From: Acarospora socialis
Taxonomy: Eukaryota > Ascomycota > Lecanoromycetes > Acarosporales > Acarosporaceae
DNA: 64,000 nucleotides
Assembly (NCBI GenBank): GCA_025617375.2
Contig: JAMYGW020000003.1
Span: forward strand, 2,294,001 to 2,358,000
Direction of reading: 5' to 3'
The notes under the pieces were generated by a model. It was not told the DNA's origin, did no database searches, and saw only the letters and a program-made list of their open reading frames with translations. Below, piece after piece: positions 25,097 through 35,683 of this stretch (positions are counted from its first letter, which is position 1; the number at the start of each line of letters is the position of its first letter). The translations under genes were made by a program, and so were the position numbers.

Positions 25097-25233
25097 GGCG
25101 CGATGGCAGAGTGGTTATTGGTTTGTTTATTTAACCCCATGTTTGTCTACTGGCCCTAAACTGACCGCCGGACCAGCGTAAGACTAGAAATCTTATCCTC
25201 TCGGGGGCGTAGGTTCAAATCCTGCTCGCGTCG
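25097..25233 (+). tRNA. tRNA-Ser (AGA anticodon) split by a 56-nt insert in the D arm
   Basis: The ends form a normal class II tRNA: acceptor GGCGCGA/TCGCGTC, anticodon stem TAAGA/TCTTA with loop CTAGAAA (anticodon 25186-25188), variable arm, T arm with TTCAAAT, discriminator G. The A box (TGGCAGAGTGG, 25104-25114), B box (GGTTCAAATCC, 25212-25222) and a Pol III terminator (25235-25246, T runs) are intact. Between the last two bases of the D stem sits a 56-nt insert, 25121-25176. It begins GTTTGT, ends CCAG and has CTGAC 11 nt before its last base-triplet. Without it the D stem GCA/TGC closes perfectly. Nuclear tRNA introns normally sit at 37/38, so this is not a standard tRNA intron. The gene may be functional only if the insert is removed, or may be a pseudogene. 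Confidence 0.85.
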
Positions 25234-26745
25234 ATTTTTGTTTTTGTCTCCCCTGAGCTACTCAGAGCTAGTATCTCGGTTCCTAGGTAGTTGGTGGTTC
25301 AGGTGTCTTCTACCAGCTTATGGTTCCAGGTTGTAATTAATTAATCACTGTTGTGGCTGGCCACATATGATGAAGCACTCCACAACTGTAGGCATAATTT
25401 TTCCCTTTCAAACAAATATCCTTAAGATTTTGTTAGGGAGGACCTCCATATAATGCAGCCAGGTACTCTCAAGAGTCATATTGGTTGGTGTCTTGATGTA
25501 TTGGAGTCCTCCCTTAGGTTTCGCTTAGCTGCACACTTCTTTGTAAGTGGAGGTGCCCTGATTAGGGAAAGCACCTTTAAGACGTTGAGGGGTACTAGGT
25601 ACCTTAGACGGCATGGGCTAGATTGCAGTAGTAATGTTGCCAACGGGGTACACTATAACCAAAAACCTGCTTTAAGGTAGTTGGTTGTAAAATGCCATGT
25701 ATATAGGTTTTGACCGTCCAAGTCATCGTTTTCGAAATCAAACTATCCGTCGGACAACAGAGATCCTTTACCACTCATAACATTCATCTTGAGTTGATCT
25801 CTCCAGTTTCTGTTGAACTGCCCTAGTTGACCTCACATTTCCTCCATTGCAAGCAAGCATTCCTGTTTGATGACAAGATGGGCAACCCACCTTCCACCCA
25901 CCAAACCATGACCTATTCACATCCTCTCTCCTTCGCCCCCAGTCATATTCTCCACAAAATCGCCAGCTCGATGAACTGGCGTGACCAGGATATTGTCGTG
26001 AATGTTGAGAAATGAATGACTTGGCAGTCAGCAACGGCGGCCGTGTTGGACGCTCTCGCAGACCGGGATGGACCAGTTCACATCAAGAGGCCGCGACCTC
26101 GAGGAGCAAAGGAGTACATCAAGCGTCTTGCCCTGGAGGAAGCCACATCCACAGAGAGCGGCAACATCCACGGTCTTCCCAAAATCAATGAAATGCCTTT
26201 TCCGCTTTGTGGTTTCATTCCAGCGGGTTGATCGCTCATGCTGATATAGTCCTGGGTTGTAAGTCAATGCCAGGATTTCTCCTCTGGAGCACTCCAGTAA
26301 TTCAAAGAGACTAATCGCATTAACAATAAGTTTCAAGCTCTTTAGCATTGGAGGGCTTCAGAACAGAGTCATTGAAATCTATACAAATAATATCGGGAGG
26401 CTCCTCATATGAGTAATGTGTAGCAGTTGGCGATCATATAGGCCCAGAATTATATCAAGGACACGCGGGAAACCATCCAAGCCACTCCGACGAGACAGCG
26501 GCAATCTCACCACCAAAGCCGCTCCACTCATGGCCTCCATCCACTGCGGGCAGGGTACAGCGCCGCTGAAGTCACAGTAAGAGAAGTCAACTCGTATCCT
26601 CACTAATCTCTTGGGTGAAAGCTTCGTCAGATCACGATGGCTACAAGTAGAGGTGCATTTCCAGTCATGTCCATTTTGATGGCACATCCACTTGGTACAT
26701 TCTTCAAATTCTTCTTCGAGTTCATTTTGCAACAGCGCTCCCATC
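25234..26745. other. Intergenic stretch with unrecognised frames
   Basis: Frames at 25453-25680 (+), 25827-26015 (+), 26016-26231 (+), 26028-26348 (-) and 26379-26804 (-) overlap or conflict, and none shows a known motif. The 26016-26231 frame (about 70 codons) is reasonably charged and could be an exon remnant, but I cannot support a gene. No tRNA or repeat seen apart from the tRNA terminator at the left edge. Confidence 0.4.
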
Positions 26746-28161
26746 ATGAGGCTCTCCTTATGCAGTCGTTCTTTTGCGCTGCTTGCAGCTCTTGTCCACC
26801 TCAATGGTCATCTCGCAGCTCCTGTACCTGATGATACGTGCGAACCTGATGATCCGAGCCCCAACCCCAGCCCGGTTCGGCGGTCGGTCCAAGGTTCGGA
26901 ATTCTGGGCGGGCGCTGACATTGGCACCCTGGTACGCCAAGAAGCGATCCCAAACCGTGTTTACGTGGACTTTGACGGCAAGACCGTGAAAGACCCTATC
27001 CGGACTTTGGGAGACGCTGGCGTCAACGTGATCAGGATAGAGACTATGCAGGGTCAGTGCTTAGGCCCAAGCAAATTTGATAACAGCGGGGACGTCGGAG
27101 GCAGAGAACTGGTGTACCAACTCGACTGGGGCTGCATTGACACCCAAGTAACGACAGCGCAGCGCGCAGTGGCCCTTGGCATGAATGTGCAGCTCACCAT
27201 CAACATGGGCGAAATTATCCCTGACGAATGGCTCTCCTACGATTACAAGCAAATGTTCGATGCAGTCCAAAAAGAAACGAAGCGTCAGTTACAACCTTTC
27301 CTCGACGTCAGGGTGGTGCCGGACATCATCTTGTTCGAGAACGAAGGGACCGATGGCTTTCTGATGAAAAACAACAAAACCGGCCACGTCCGTGGCATTT
27401 ACGACGGCAAAGCCAGCGACTCGCAGATTGATCAAGAGCTCTGCGGCATCGTCCCTCACGGTAACATGGCTTCCTACCCACAATTGGCCGGCTTCTACAA
27501 AGGCGAAGCCCAAGCCTGCACCGAAGCCATCACGGCTGCGAACATCTCCGTCGCTGGTGTCCGCTACGGGCTTCACAGCCACGGGCAATACGTCGACTGG
27601 AAAGAAGGCATCGTGCATGGCCCCTCACCCGGCAACCAAACCAGTCAAACGACGCCGTCCGGCAGAGTTTGCGACTTCGGCTCTATCATCCCCTCCGACA
27701 TCCTGACCCAGAACGCCTCCGAGGTTCTCACGATCATGGGCTTCTCCGCCTACCCGGACCCCATGACGCCCACCGACATCAACTCGAACCAAAGTATCGA
27801 TGCGACCTTGGTCCGCCTCAACAACACCCTGAACAAACTCCAAAGCTACGCCGACGCCTACGCCAAGAAAAAAGTCACGCTGCGCAGCTTAGGCAACGAG
27901 TACGCAACCCGCTACTCTTCCGACCGCCACGGGATCCCGCAGCAGCAGACACACACGGCGCGCATGTGGCAGTTGGTCAAGCGCTTCGATAGTCTTCTCG
28001 GCATGATGTGGTGGGAGCCTTGGTATTGCAACAACGACTGGCAGGGCGGTGATGGGGCGCTGTGTCATCATTTCAAAGGCGGCAGCAATGAGTACCAAGC
28101 ACCGACTGATACTTTGAGAACTTGGGGCAGTGCGGCCGTGTCGCCTTGGAAGGGGACGTGA
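26746..28161 (+). CDS. Secreted GH53-type arabinogalactan endo-1,4-beta-galactanase-like protein
   Basis: Probable secreted (beta/alpha)8 hydrolase acting on beta-1,4-galactan side chains of pectin. Single exon, 471 residues. Seen: a signal peptide (SFALLAALVHLNGHLAA), GADIGTLV opening the fold, AGVNVIRIE, then GMNVQLTINMGE, a strand-4 block ILFENEGTDGF carrying the candidate acid/base Glu, MGFSAYPDP, LGNEYATRY with a candidate nucleophile Glu, and WWEPWY near the end, which parallels the YWEPAW of GH53. It is about 100 residues longer than Aspergillus GH53 enzymes, and the similarity is clear but distant. The start is the ATG that opens the signal peptide; the frame is open further upstream. 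An alternative is another clan GH-A family. Confidence 0.72.
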   Translation: MRLSLCSRSFALLAALVHLNGHLAAPVPDDTCEPDDPSPNPSPVRRSVQGSEFWAGADIGTLVRQEAIPNRVYVDFDGKTVKDPIRTLGDAGVNVIRIETMQGQCLGPSKFDNSGDVGGRELVYQLDWGCIDTQVTTAQRAVALGMNVQLTINMGEIIPDEWLSYDYKQMFDAVQKETKRQLQPFLDVRVVPDIILFENEGTDGFLMKNNKTGHVRGIYDGKASDSQIDQELCGIVPHGNMASYPQLAGFYKGEAQACTEAITAANISVAGVRYGLHSHGQYVDWKEGIVHGPSPGNQTSQTTPSGRVCDFGSIIPSDILTQNASEVLTIMGFSAYPDPMTPTDINSNQSIDATLVRLNNTLNKLQSYADAYAKKKVTLRSLGNEYATRYSSDRHGIPQQQTHTARMWQLVKRFDSLLGMMWWEPWYCNNDWQGGDGALCHHFKGGSNEYQAPTDTLRTWGSAAVSPWKGT

Positions 28162-28737
28162 AGGGACGTCTAAGTGATTAGGGGCCGCGGGATCGGTGTC
28201 TTGAAGATGACTTTGATGTTTGTCCAGTCACAATATCACTGCTGTCTTTTGTATACAAGTATATAAAATCTGTATACATCTTAGAACAATAAGCTGAACA
28301 GGAGCAATGAGCTTGAACTCTTCACAAGACGATACGGAAGCACAATGAGGATTGATTGCGAAAGGAGGGCAGTTAACATGATTAAGTTGTATAATCCTGA
28401 TCGGCATGTCCTTCACTTGAAGGACAGTATGGTAGGGTATATCTAGGCAGTTGACCTTGAGGAGGCATTTGTAGGTCGAAGCTGTAAGCTGATTTCCCAG
28501 CACGGCCTAGCGTAGAATTCGGATGCCGCCGTCGATGTCCGGACTAAGTCGAAAGTCGCTACCAAAGAGTCCGGCCGGCCCCAACATTTACCCTCCGTCG
28601 TTCGAGAATGAGCTGCGGAAATACGACAGCACAGCAATCTTGCAGGCAATCGACGAGGTTCTAAAGAGTCTCATCGTTGGCTCACCATCTCACGACCTGT
28701 CTTCATCCCCACCGTGTTGCGGAGCGGCCTTCCCAAC
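28162..28737. other. Intergenic, PDB1 upstream region
   Basis: Contains an open frame from 28523 that overlaps the PDB1 start in another phase. Its peptide matches nothing I know and it is probably upstream-leader sequence. No repeat or RNA gene seen. Confidence 0.45.
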
Positions 28738-30165
28738 ATGGTTGCAGCGCGACTCTTTCGACCAGCGGCCCGCTTACTCTCGTCCCCAAGGCCGTTTACA
28801 GCTCCCAGTCGACAAGTGCTCAATCAAATCACCCCTCCGGTGTCGATAATACCGAGTAGAGGATATGCCTCTCCCAGCGGCGTCAAGGAGGTTGCCGTGC
28901 GGGACGCACTCAACGAAGCACTAGCTGAAGAGCTGGAGTTGGATGACAAGGTGTTTGTGCTTGGGGAGGAGGTTGCACAGTATAATGGAGCGTAAGTCAG
29001 AGAGTCTCACGCATATCATAGAAATCGCACGTGTGGTTTCGCAGCATGCATTCTCTACATGTAACAGAGGCCCAGAGCTTGAGAGCGCTGGACTCGTTCG
29101 ATTGGCGGCCAATTGAGCAAGGAAACAATGTACCGTGATGCTGACATTATCCACATACAGTTACAAAGTTACCAAAGGGCTACTCGACCGGTTTGGCGAG
29201 AAGCGGGTGATTGACAGCCCCATCACCGAGTCCGGATTTTGTGGTCTTACGGTTGGAGCTGCATTGGCTGGTTTACATCCTGTGGTTCGTACTTCTCTAT
29301 CTTCAGCCCAATTATCTACGGAAGTGAACTGACGAATGAACTTCTAGTGCGAGTTCATGACATTCAACTTTGCTATGCAAGCCATCGACCAGATCATCAA
29401 CTCCGCTGCCAAAACCCACTACATGTCCGGCGGTATACAACCTTGTAACATCACCTTCCGAGGGCCAAACGGCTTCGCCGCTGGAGTGGCAGCACAGCAC
29501 TCTCAGGATTACTCGGCGTGGTACGGGAGTATACCAGGATTGAAGGTGGTGTGTCCATGGAGTTCCGAGGATGCGAAAGGGTTACTGAAAGCGGCTATTC
29601 GGGATCCCAACCCAGTCGTGGTGTTAGAAAATGAGTATGTCCACCGTTGACGTACAGGGAGATTTATCATGGCCACTGACGTTCGAGTTACAGACTGCTA
29701 TATGGACAACAATTTCCCCTGAGCGAAGCGGCGCAAAGAGACGACTTCGTCCTACCATTCGGCAAAGCGAAAATCGAACGTTCCGGGAAAGACCTCACCA
29801 TTGTCACGCTCTCACGTTGTGTTGGTCAATCGCTCACCGCCGCCGAGGAGCTGAAAAAAAAATACGGTGTCGAAGCAGAGGTGATCAACCTGCGGTCTAT
29901 CAAGCCGATGGACATTGAGGCCATCATTAAATCTGTCAAGAAGACCGGCCGGTTGATGGCGGTGGAGAGCGGTTTTCCCAGCTTCGGGGTGGGCGCCGAG
30001 ATACTGGCGCTTACAATGGAGTATGCCTTTGACTACCTGGACGCGCCGGCGGTGAGGGTGACGGGGGCGGATGTGCCGACACCGTACGCCCAGAAGCTGG
30101 AAGAGATGAGCTTCCCCACCGAAAAACTGATTGCCGACTACGCTGCGAAGTTGCTGCGGGTATAG
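28738..30165 (+). CDS. PDB1: Pyruvate dehydrogenase E1 component subunit beta, mitochondrial
   Basis: Beta subunit of the thiamine-diphosphate-dependent E1 of the mitochondrial pyruvate dehydrogenase complex, which makes acetyl-CoA. Four exons: 28738-28991, 29161-29284, 29348-29634, 29694-30165, 378 residues. Seen: an Arg/Ser-rich targeting peptide ([20 protein letters not shown]), [51 protein letters not shown], the [19 protein letters not shown] block, [19 protein letters not shown] and the C-terminal [12 protein letters not shown] and [11 protein letters not shown] blocks. The first intron, 169 nt, is long for this window. Confidence 0.96.
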
Positions 30166-31543
30166 GCGGAATTGTGTACTTATAATCTTGCTTCAAGTAT
30201 ACGGTGTAAATCCAAGTCTATTATTCGCTGTTCCCACCTTACCATGAATAAAATACCTTTATGTGGGGAGACGCCAAGGCTTATGGATCTGACCGCGCTT
30301 CGACCGAAGCCTTAAAACAACGTGTAGTTTGGTCCTGTACGCTACAACGTAGATACCTAATCTGGAAGGAACCTACCTTACCTTGAATAAGTACTATCGG
30401 CGGCAGTATCGACCTCATCGGCTACAAGGTTCTGGATCCGACGTGTCTTTCTCGTGAGAGCCGAATTGCGTGACCGGTACGAGGCCCGAGCAAGGCCCAG
30501 CGAGGCTGAAATAGCGTGTGCATGACTAAGGTCGTGGTCCATGTTTAGGTTTCTTTGAGGTTGCGGAGATGATCGGATGGGCACATATGTGTCAGACTCA
30601 TCCACATGGCAACAGATGTGCCCCCGACGGAAGCCCTCGGGCTCGCTTGCACGCACGGAGCACACACTGGCCTGGACTGAGAACCTTGTGCAAAGAAACA
30701 TCAAGGTCTCAACCTAAGGTAAGGTAGGTAAGGTTTTATGGCGAAATGGCTTGCAGCAAAACACCGGACATGGGAGGCGCGAAGCACCGTCTGTTACAGG
30801 ATGACTGAGTAGGCCGTCTTACGGACATCTTCGGGCGTCCAGCAGGAATGGAAGATGGGATGTTGTTGTCCAAGAAAGTCGGATGGAGAGTTTTAGAACT
30901 CTTTCGGTACAATCACCCATTGCCCCAGATCTCTTACTAGGTACCTACCTTACCACTTACCTCTACCACTGGAAATCATCTTTCACCTGAATGGTGGGTC
31001 TCTCTTCCACTTTACTGATGGGATGGTAAAAGGACGAACGCCCTCTCTTCATCCTAGTTGATCTAGTTATCTAGATGACAGCTTACCTACTGCTATTGGA
31101 GAGAGGCATCACCACTGGCTTGCGGAGAGGCTCGGATCAGAAGGGCAAAACCTATGGCTGTCCTCAACAGTTACCATCTCGTTTTTACTTTTCCTTCCTC
31201 GCTTTTGCAAAAGCTTATTCGAGGTTTCATCTTACTCAATCGTCGCTATCTCCACCTACAGCTTCCGGCTTTCTTAGACAGTGCCATGTCCGTACTCTAT
31301 CCGAACTCCAGAAAGCAGATTGCAGTGGCCCTCGGATCATGGTTATATATCATGATGCCTGTCCACATCTTCTTTATTGCCCTCGTTGTCTTTTGTCCCG
31401 TGAAGCTGAGGAGTCGTGTTCTCAAAACATCTATCAAGCCGGATCGAATTCACTCATAAGTTTACATCGAGAAAGCTCTTTGATACATACACCCTTCTTT
31501 CTTTCACTTCATCGGTCAGCACTTTGAGAAGCTACATGTCAAC
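30166..31543. other. Long intergenic stretch
   Basis: About 1.4 kb without a supportable gene. A GGTAAGGTAGG-type motif occurs inverted at 30370-30384 and 30716-30735 with a related stretch near 30,940. Frames at 30378-30704 (-), 31075-31527 (+) and 31154-31459 (+) overlap and lack motifs. The last is best read as the leader of the F-box/LRR-like gene. Confidence 0.45.
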
Positions 31544-32797
31544 ATGCCTAAACCTGTCACGAAACGCGCCTCGGGCTTTGTTAAACTGCCTCTAGAGATT
31601 CGGCAGCAGGTGTATGAATACGTGCTTGCCACAACCCCCTACGGAAACACCGAGCTCCTGCGTGTGTGCAGTCGAATCTATTCCGAAGCTCAGCAATATC
31701 TGTTCAAGCGGCCGGTGACCTTTCAGTCACAGTCGGATTTTCTTCAATGGGTGCATTCGGTACCTCAGGAGCATCTATTCCATGTTGCAACGGTTCAGTT
31801 GAGACTCATCGACATGGGTTCCGATGAGCTTTTCCGGATTTTCAAACGTCAACTTATACTATCCAAAACCGTCTCGACGCGAGACTCGCCATTGACCAGT
31901 CCTTATCAAGAAGAATGTGATCGGCAGATCGCAAAGATAGAAGCTGCTCTGAGGTCCCTACCTAACATTGACGATTTTACCATTTTACAGCCGGACCCAT
32001 CCGCGTCCTCGACTTGTCTGTATATGCACACGACGTTCTTGAGTTTCGTCGCTCGCATATACCCGCGTCTGCGGAAGCTTACTTTGCACGCAACTAAAAT
32101 TTCTCTGGGTCCGTTGCAGTACTACAAGAACCTACGGAGTCTGACTTTCTGTGGTTGGTCGACCAGCCCACCTTCGGAAACTGCTCTTGCCTTGCAACAA
32201 ATCCCATCTCTTCAGGCCATCGAGGTGTTCGGCCCACCACCTGGTCTCGCGTTCGAGCAGCGTCCCGGGTATACAGGTGCGCTCCGAGTTCAATCCTTCA
32301 CCAACGAAGTACTGAGGAGCATCCATCCTCTGAAATCCTTCGCAATCTGGGACCTTCAGCAGGGCCCCTATGACAACCGACCGTTTCTTACCGACGACCT
32401 CTTCGCTGCTTTCGGTACCCATCACTCGTCGTTATGTACCCTGAAAATCTGCACCAAAGGCCGCCCATGGAAAAACTTCGAGGAATTTGCCAGCTACCTT
32501 CGGTGTTCATCTTTGTCGCGCCTTGAGTGTATGTGGGATTCAACGGTACTCGGCGTTGCGGAGATCCTACCTCGCTCTCTAGAGACCCTCTCTGTACTGT
32601 CCTCGCCCCTCACCATCAGCCCCTTGGTCGATGGGTTGCTCCAGCACCGCGGGGAACTTCCCGTCATGCGCAGCATGATCATACAAACGACAACAACGGG
32701 CGACCCCGCCTTTGGGAAGTGTATGGGGGAGTTATACAAAAGGCTTAAGGAGAGAGGAATCCAACTGAGTTGCGAGGAGGCACGTCTCCATCCCTGA
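31544..32797 (+). CDS. F-box/leucine-rich-repeat-like protein
   Basis: Single-exon protein of 417 residues. The N-terminus reads like a degenerate fungal F-box (FVKLPLEIRQQVYEYVLA, then LLRVCSRIYSEAQQYLF). The middle and C-terminal parts have irregular leucine-rich blocks (LRKLTLHATKISL, LRSLTFCGW, LQAIEVFG, LKSFAIWDL, LCTLKICTKG, LSRLECMWDS, LETLSVLSS), the usual layout of fungal F-box/LRR receptors. Likely an SCF adaptor, substrate unknown. The ATG follows directly on a possible upstream leader and is the first in frame. Confidence 0.72.
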   Translation: MPKPVTKRASGFVKLPLEIRQQVYEYVLATTPYGNTELLRVCSRIYSEAQQYLFKRPVTFQSQSDFLQWVHSVPQEHLFHVATVQLRLIDMGSDELFRIFKRQLILSKTVSTRDSPLTSPYQEECDRQIAKIEAALRSLPNIDDFTILQPDPSASSTCLYMHTTFLSFVARIYPRLRKLTLHATKISLGPLQYYKNLRSLTFCGWSTSPPSETALALQQIPSLQAIEVFGPPPGLAFEQRPGYTGALRVQSFTNEVLRSIHPLKSFAIWDLQQGPYDNRPFLTDDLFAAFGTHHSSLCTLKICTKGRPWKNFEEFASYLRCSSLSRLECMWDSTVLGVAEILPRSLETLSVLSSPLTISPLVDGLLQHRGELPVMRSMIIQTTTTGDPAFGKCMGELYKRLKERGIQLSCEEARLHP

Positions 32798-33397
32798 CAT
32801 CGTCGGGCTAGGATGCTCCTGCTTTGAAAAGAAGCTATGTGGGTAATGTATGGTTAGGAGTTTACTGGATTGTTTTATCCCGACCGTCGTGCCACCATCT
32901 TCGCCATCGTGCAGCACAGCTTTGCTGGCTATCACGAGCTTGTGGGACCTCCCAGTTGCTAAATCCTTGCGTCAGGTTATCAGCTCAGGAGCATAGCATA
33001 AGGAAGTCAGCAGAGATTTTGTTTTGCAGCGGATATGTGGCTATTAGTAGCTGTGTCCTAACCGAGTTGGTCATACTGCTGCACCCACTGACGCTTGTAC
33101 ATATGGGTCATCGACTGGAACCTGATCGTGGATCTGAATATGCACGCTAAGGGTCAATAATATCTCCCAGCTTATAGCCTTGACTCTAGATAATGACAAA
33201 CGACTCTTCTCATGTACGGAAACGCCACACATGACCTAATGGCCAGCGACTCGGTCGTACCAAGGAACTAGTCCGCCCATCACACACAGCGCCAGAACAC
33301 CACAGCGGATCGCTTCCCCATGCCACCATCCATGATCGACATGAAATGCAACCACGCCATCAGCGCCAAAGATGCCAACAGAACTTTCCCATTATAT
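32798..33397. other. Intergenic, convergent 3' ends
   Basis: Between the F-box/LRR-like gene and the zinc-finger gene. No gene, repeat or RNA recognised. Confidence 0.5.
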
Positions 33398-34376
33398 TCA
33401 TGATCTCCTCCCAGGACACCCCTCCCAACACCCCGTCGGCCTCCTCGGATCATAATACTCATACCCTTCATCCTCCGTATCGCTCTCCCCATCCACCCTC
33501 TCTATCCCACCCTTCCCTACCGTCCCTTCATCCCCACCAGCACCACCAACAACCTTCCGAAACCCACCCCCCACCTCTTTCCCCCCCTCACCAACAACAG
33601 TATCCTTCTTCACCTCCCCAAACGCACTCCGAAAGCCCCCCTTCTTAAACCCAGTTGTTGTCGTCGTCGCCGCCGCCGATTGCCCCTCCAGCTTCACCGG
33701 CTTGATGGTAATCAGCCCGGATTTCTCGTCCGCGCGCCGCTCTGCCTTGCGCGCTTTTTGACTCGCGAGCGGATCGCGTTGCATTTGTTTCATTTCTTTG
33801 AGGCGCTGGAATGGCGTTTCGTTAGTGTTGGGTGTGGGGGAGGAAGGGAAGTGGAGGGGGTTGAGGAGAAGGGCAATGGAAGAGGTGGAGGTGGTGGTGG
33901 AAGGGAGGGAGGGACTGGAGGGGAAGAGAAGGGGATCGAGAGGGACAAGATACGGACCTTCTTATGCTGGTGGTCGTACGAGGACTCGTGCGCTTCGTAT
34001 TCGTTCATGCGGCTGTAGCCTTTGGAACATAGTTCGCCTGTGCGTGGCAGACAGAGTTTGTGTTAGAGAGGGACAGGTTGGAGGTGACGGTTTGTGCGTG
34101 CTGCGTGGGAGGGCGAGAAATGGGGCTTACAGAAGAAGGATTTGCGGGCTTCGCGCGCGCTTTCGGTCTGTGGGTGATGGGGCGTGGGTCAGTTGTTGCG
34201 CAGGGGCTCGGTGGAAATATTGTGTGGAGGAGAGATGAGGGGTCACATCGGGGGGACATGATGGCGGGAATAGGGCGGACGGACCTTGGGCGCTGGGTTG
34301 GTGAGGCCTCGCTGGAGGTTATGGCGTCAGTCTATCGTTTTCTGTGGAAGGGAAAGGAAAGAGGTACTGGAGGCAT
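33398..34376 (-). CDS. C2H2 (U1/matrin-like) zinc-finger protein
   Basis: Probable nuclear nucleic-acid-binding protein. Exons, minus strand: 34376-34368, 34311-34285, 34167-34131, 34037-33958, 33805-33398, 186 residues. The finger is FFCELCSKGYSRMNEYEAH then ESSYDH, spacing C-x2-C-x12-H-x5-H, followed by QHKKRLKEMKQMQRDP and a basic helix (KARKAERRADEKSG), the layout also seen in ZNF804 and GPATCH8. Blocks downstream are Gly/Thr-rich and the tail is acidic (VDGESDTEDEGYEYYDPRRP). Exons 2-5 are well supported by phase. The 9-nt first exon is a guess: its 56-nt intron has a good branch site but an unusual GTACCT donor. Confidence 0.72.
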
Positions 34377-34666
34377 GGTGTAGGTAGACTGAAGTTCCTG
34401 TCCGAGGTCTGGACGTTAAGAGAAGAAAGCTAAGAGGTACGTATGGTTGGGAGACGCACAAAAGTTATCCTATAATATCGAAGATATTCGGCGATAACAG
34501 CGGAAGATCTCCGAGACTTAAGCATTGGACCGTGCGCTGACCTGCCAGATCCCTGCATCACGGCGTTCGGAGCTTTATCGTCCAGAGTTTCCGAATTATC
34601 TACTCATATAGATTCTGGAAACCACTTGTTCGCGAAAGAGTATTTCCTTCTTCATTCTACCCCACG
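34377..34666. promoter_or_regulatory. Divergent promoter between zinc-finger gene and MCP1
   Basis: 290 bp between two divergent start codons. No specific site recognised; the call rests on layout. Confidence 0.4.
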
Positions 34667-35683
34667 ATGGACGAAAACCCCAAAGCAGCCGAGTCGAAAG
34701 AAACGCTTCTCTCCCTCCAAGAAATCGACCCATCCCCCGTCGACGACACGCCCCTCGACGTCGAAAAAGGCTCCTACTTCGACCGCTCCCGCCCAACCGC
34801 GCGCCCAACACTTCCCACCCGCTCCTCAACGCTCGGTCTCAGCGGCCACAGCACCGTCTACTGGCGTACGCCTCCCTCCCACCATCCCTCCAAGAACGGC
34901 CCCCCATCATCCACTAACCCACCCCACGCAGTGACCCGCCTCCAAAAATACTCCACCTACGCCTTCACCACCTTCCTAACCCTGCACATCACCAACACCT
35001 CCCTCCTCCCGCTCCTCACCCGCTCCCTCCCCGCCTCAGACACCTACCTCCTCCTCACGCGCCCCTACTACCAGTCCCCGCTCGCCGAGCCCCTCGTCGT
35101 CGCCCTCCCCCTCGCCACCCACGTCGGCGCCGGCCTCGCCCTGCGCCTCTACCGTCGTCGCCAGACCGGCCTCCGCTACGGCGCCGCCGAGGGCCGCGCG
35201 AGCTCCACACCCCGCGATCGACGGAAATGGTGGCCGCCTCTGAGTGGCACGTCGGCGCTGGGGTATGTGCTGCTGCCGTTTGCGCTCGGCCATGCGTTTG
35301 TCAATCGCGTGCTGCCGTTATGGGTCGAGGGCGGGAGTTCGGGCGTCGGGCTGCAGTATGTGGCGCATGGGTTTGCGAGGCAGCCGGTGTTGGCCGGGTG
35401 CGGGTATGCGGTGTTTGTGAGTGTGGGGGTTTGGCATGTGGTGTGGGGGTGGGCGAAGTGGTTGGGGTGGACGCCGGCGCAGGTGGTGAATTGGGAGGGG
35501 GGAGGGGGGCTGGAGAGGAAGAGGAGGTGGTATGTGCTCAATGCGGTGAGTGCGTGCGTGGCGGGATTGTGGTTGGCGGGTGGGTTGGGGGTTGTGGGGA
35601 GGGGTGGGGAGATGAGAGGGTGGCTTGGGAGGGGGTATGATGAGCTGTATAGACGGGTGCCGGTTGTGGGGAGGTGGATATAG
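34667..35683 (+). CDS. MCP1: MCP1-like mitochondrial outer-membrane protein
   Basis: Homologue of yeast Mcp1, an outer-mitochondrial-membrane adaptor linked to Vps13-mediated lipid transfer. Two exons, 34667-34865 and 34932-35683, joined across a 66-nt intron, 316 residues. Seen: a polar N-terminus, the motif LGLSGHSTVYWLTRLQKYST spanning the junction, then several hydrophobic helices typical of the MCP1_TM domain (FTTFLTLHITNTSLLPLL, PLVVALPLATHVGAGLAL, LGYVLLPFALGHAFVNRV, VFVSVGVWHVVWGWAKWLGW, VSACVAGLWLAGGLGVVG). Codon use is strongly C-biased in the first half and G-biased in the second, visible as opposite strand skew inside one gene. Confidence 0.82.
   Translation: MDENPKAAESKETLLSLQEIDPSPVDDTPLDVEKGSYFDRSRPTARPTLPTRSSTLGLSGHSTVYWRTPPSHHPSKNGPPSSTNPPHAVTRLQKYSTYAFTTFLTLHITNTSLLPLLTRSLPASDTYLLLTRPYYQSPLAEPLVVALPLATHVGAGLALRLYRRRQTGLRYGAAEGRASSTPRDRRKWWPPLSGTSALGYVLLPFALGHAFVNRVLPLWVEGGSSGVGLQYVAHGFARQPVLAGCGYAVFVSVGVWHVVWGWAKWLGWTPAQVVNWEGGGGLERKRRWYVLNAVSACVAGLWLAGGLGVVGRGGEMRGWLGRGYDELYRRVPVVGRWI

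Noticed and set aside
27289-27992. Several 70-110 codon frames on both strands within the GH53-like gene
   Set aside because: Shadows of a GC-rich single-exon gene; none has motifs.
28523-28849. 108-codon plus frame overlapping the PDB1 start in another phase
   Set aside because: No recognised motif; overlaps a secure gene. Best seen as leader sequence or an upstream frame.
31075-31527. 150-codon plus frame and an overlapping one at 31154-31459
   Set aside because: Different frames, no family features, and they end just before the ATG of the F-box/LRR-like gene; probably its leader.
33680-34383. Glycine-rich plus frames opposite the zinc-finger gene
   Set aside because: Antisense and intron shadows of the zinc-finger gene, with no independent support.
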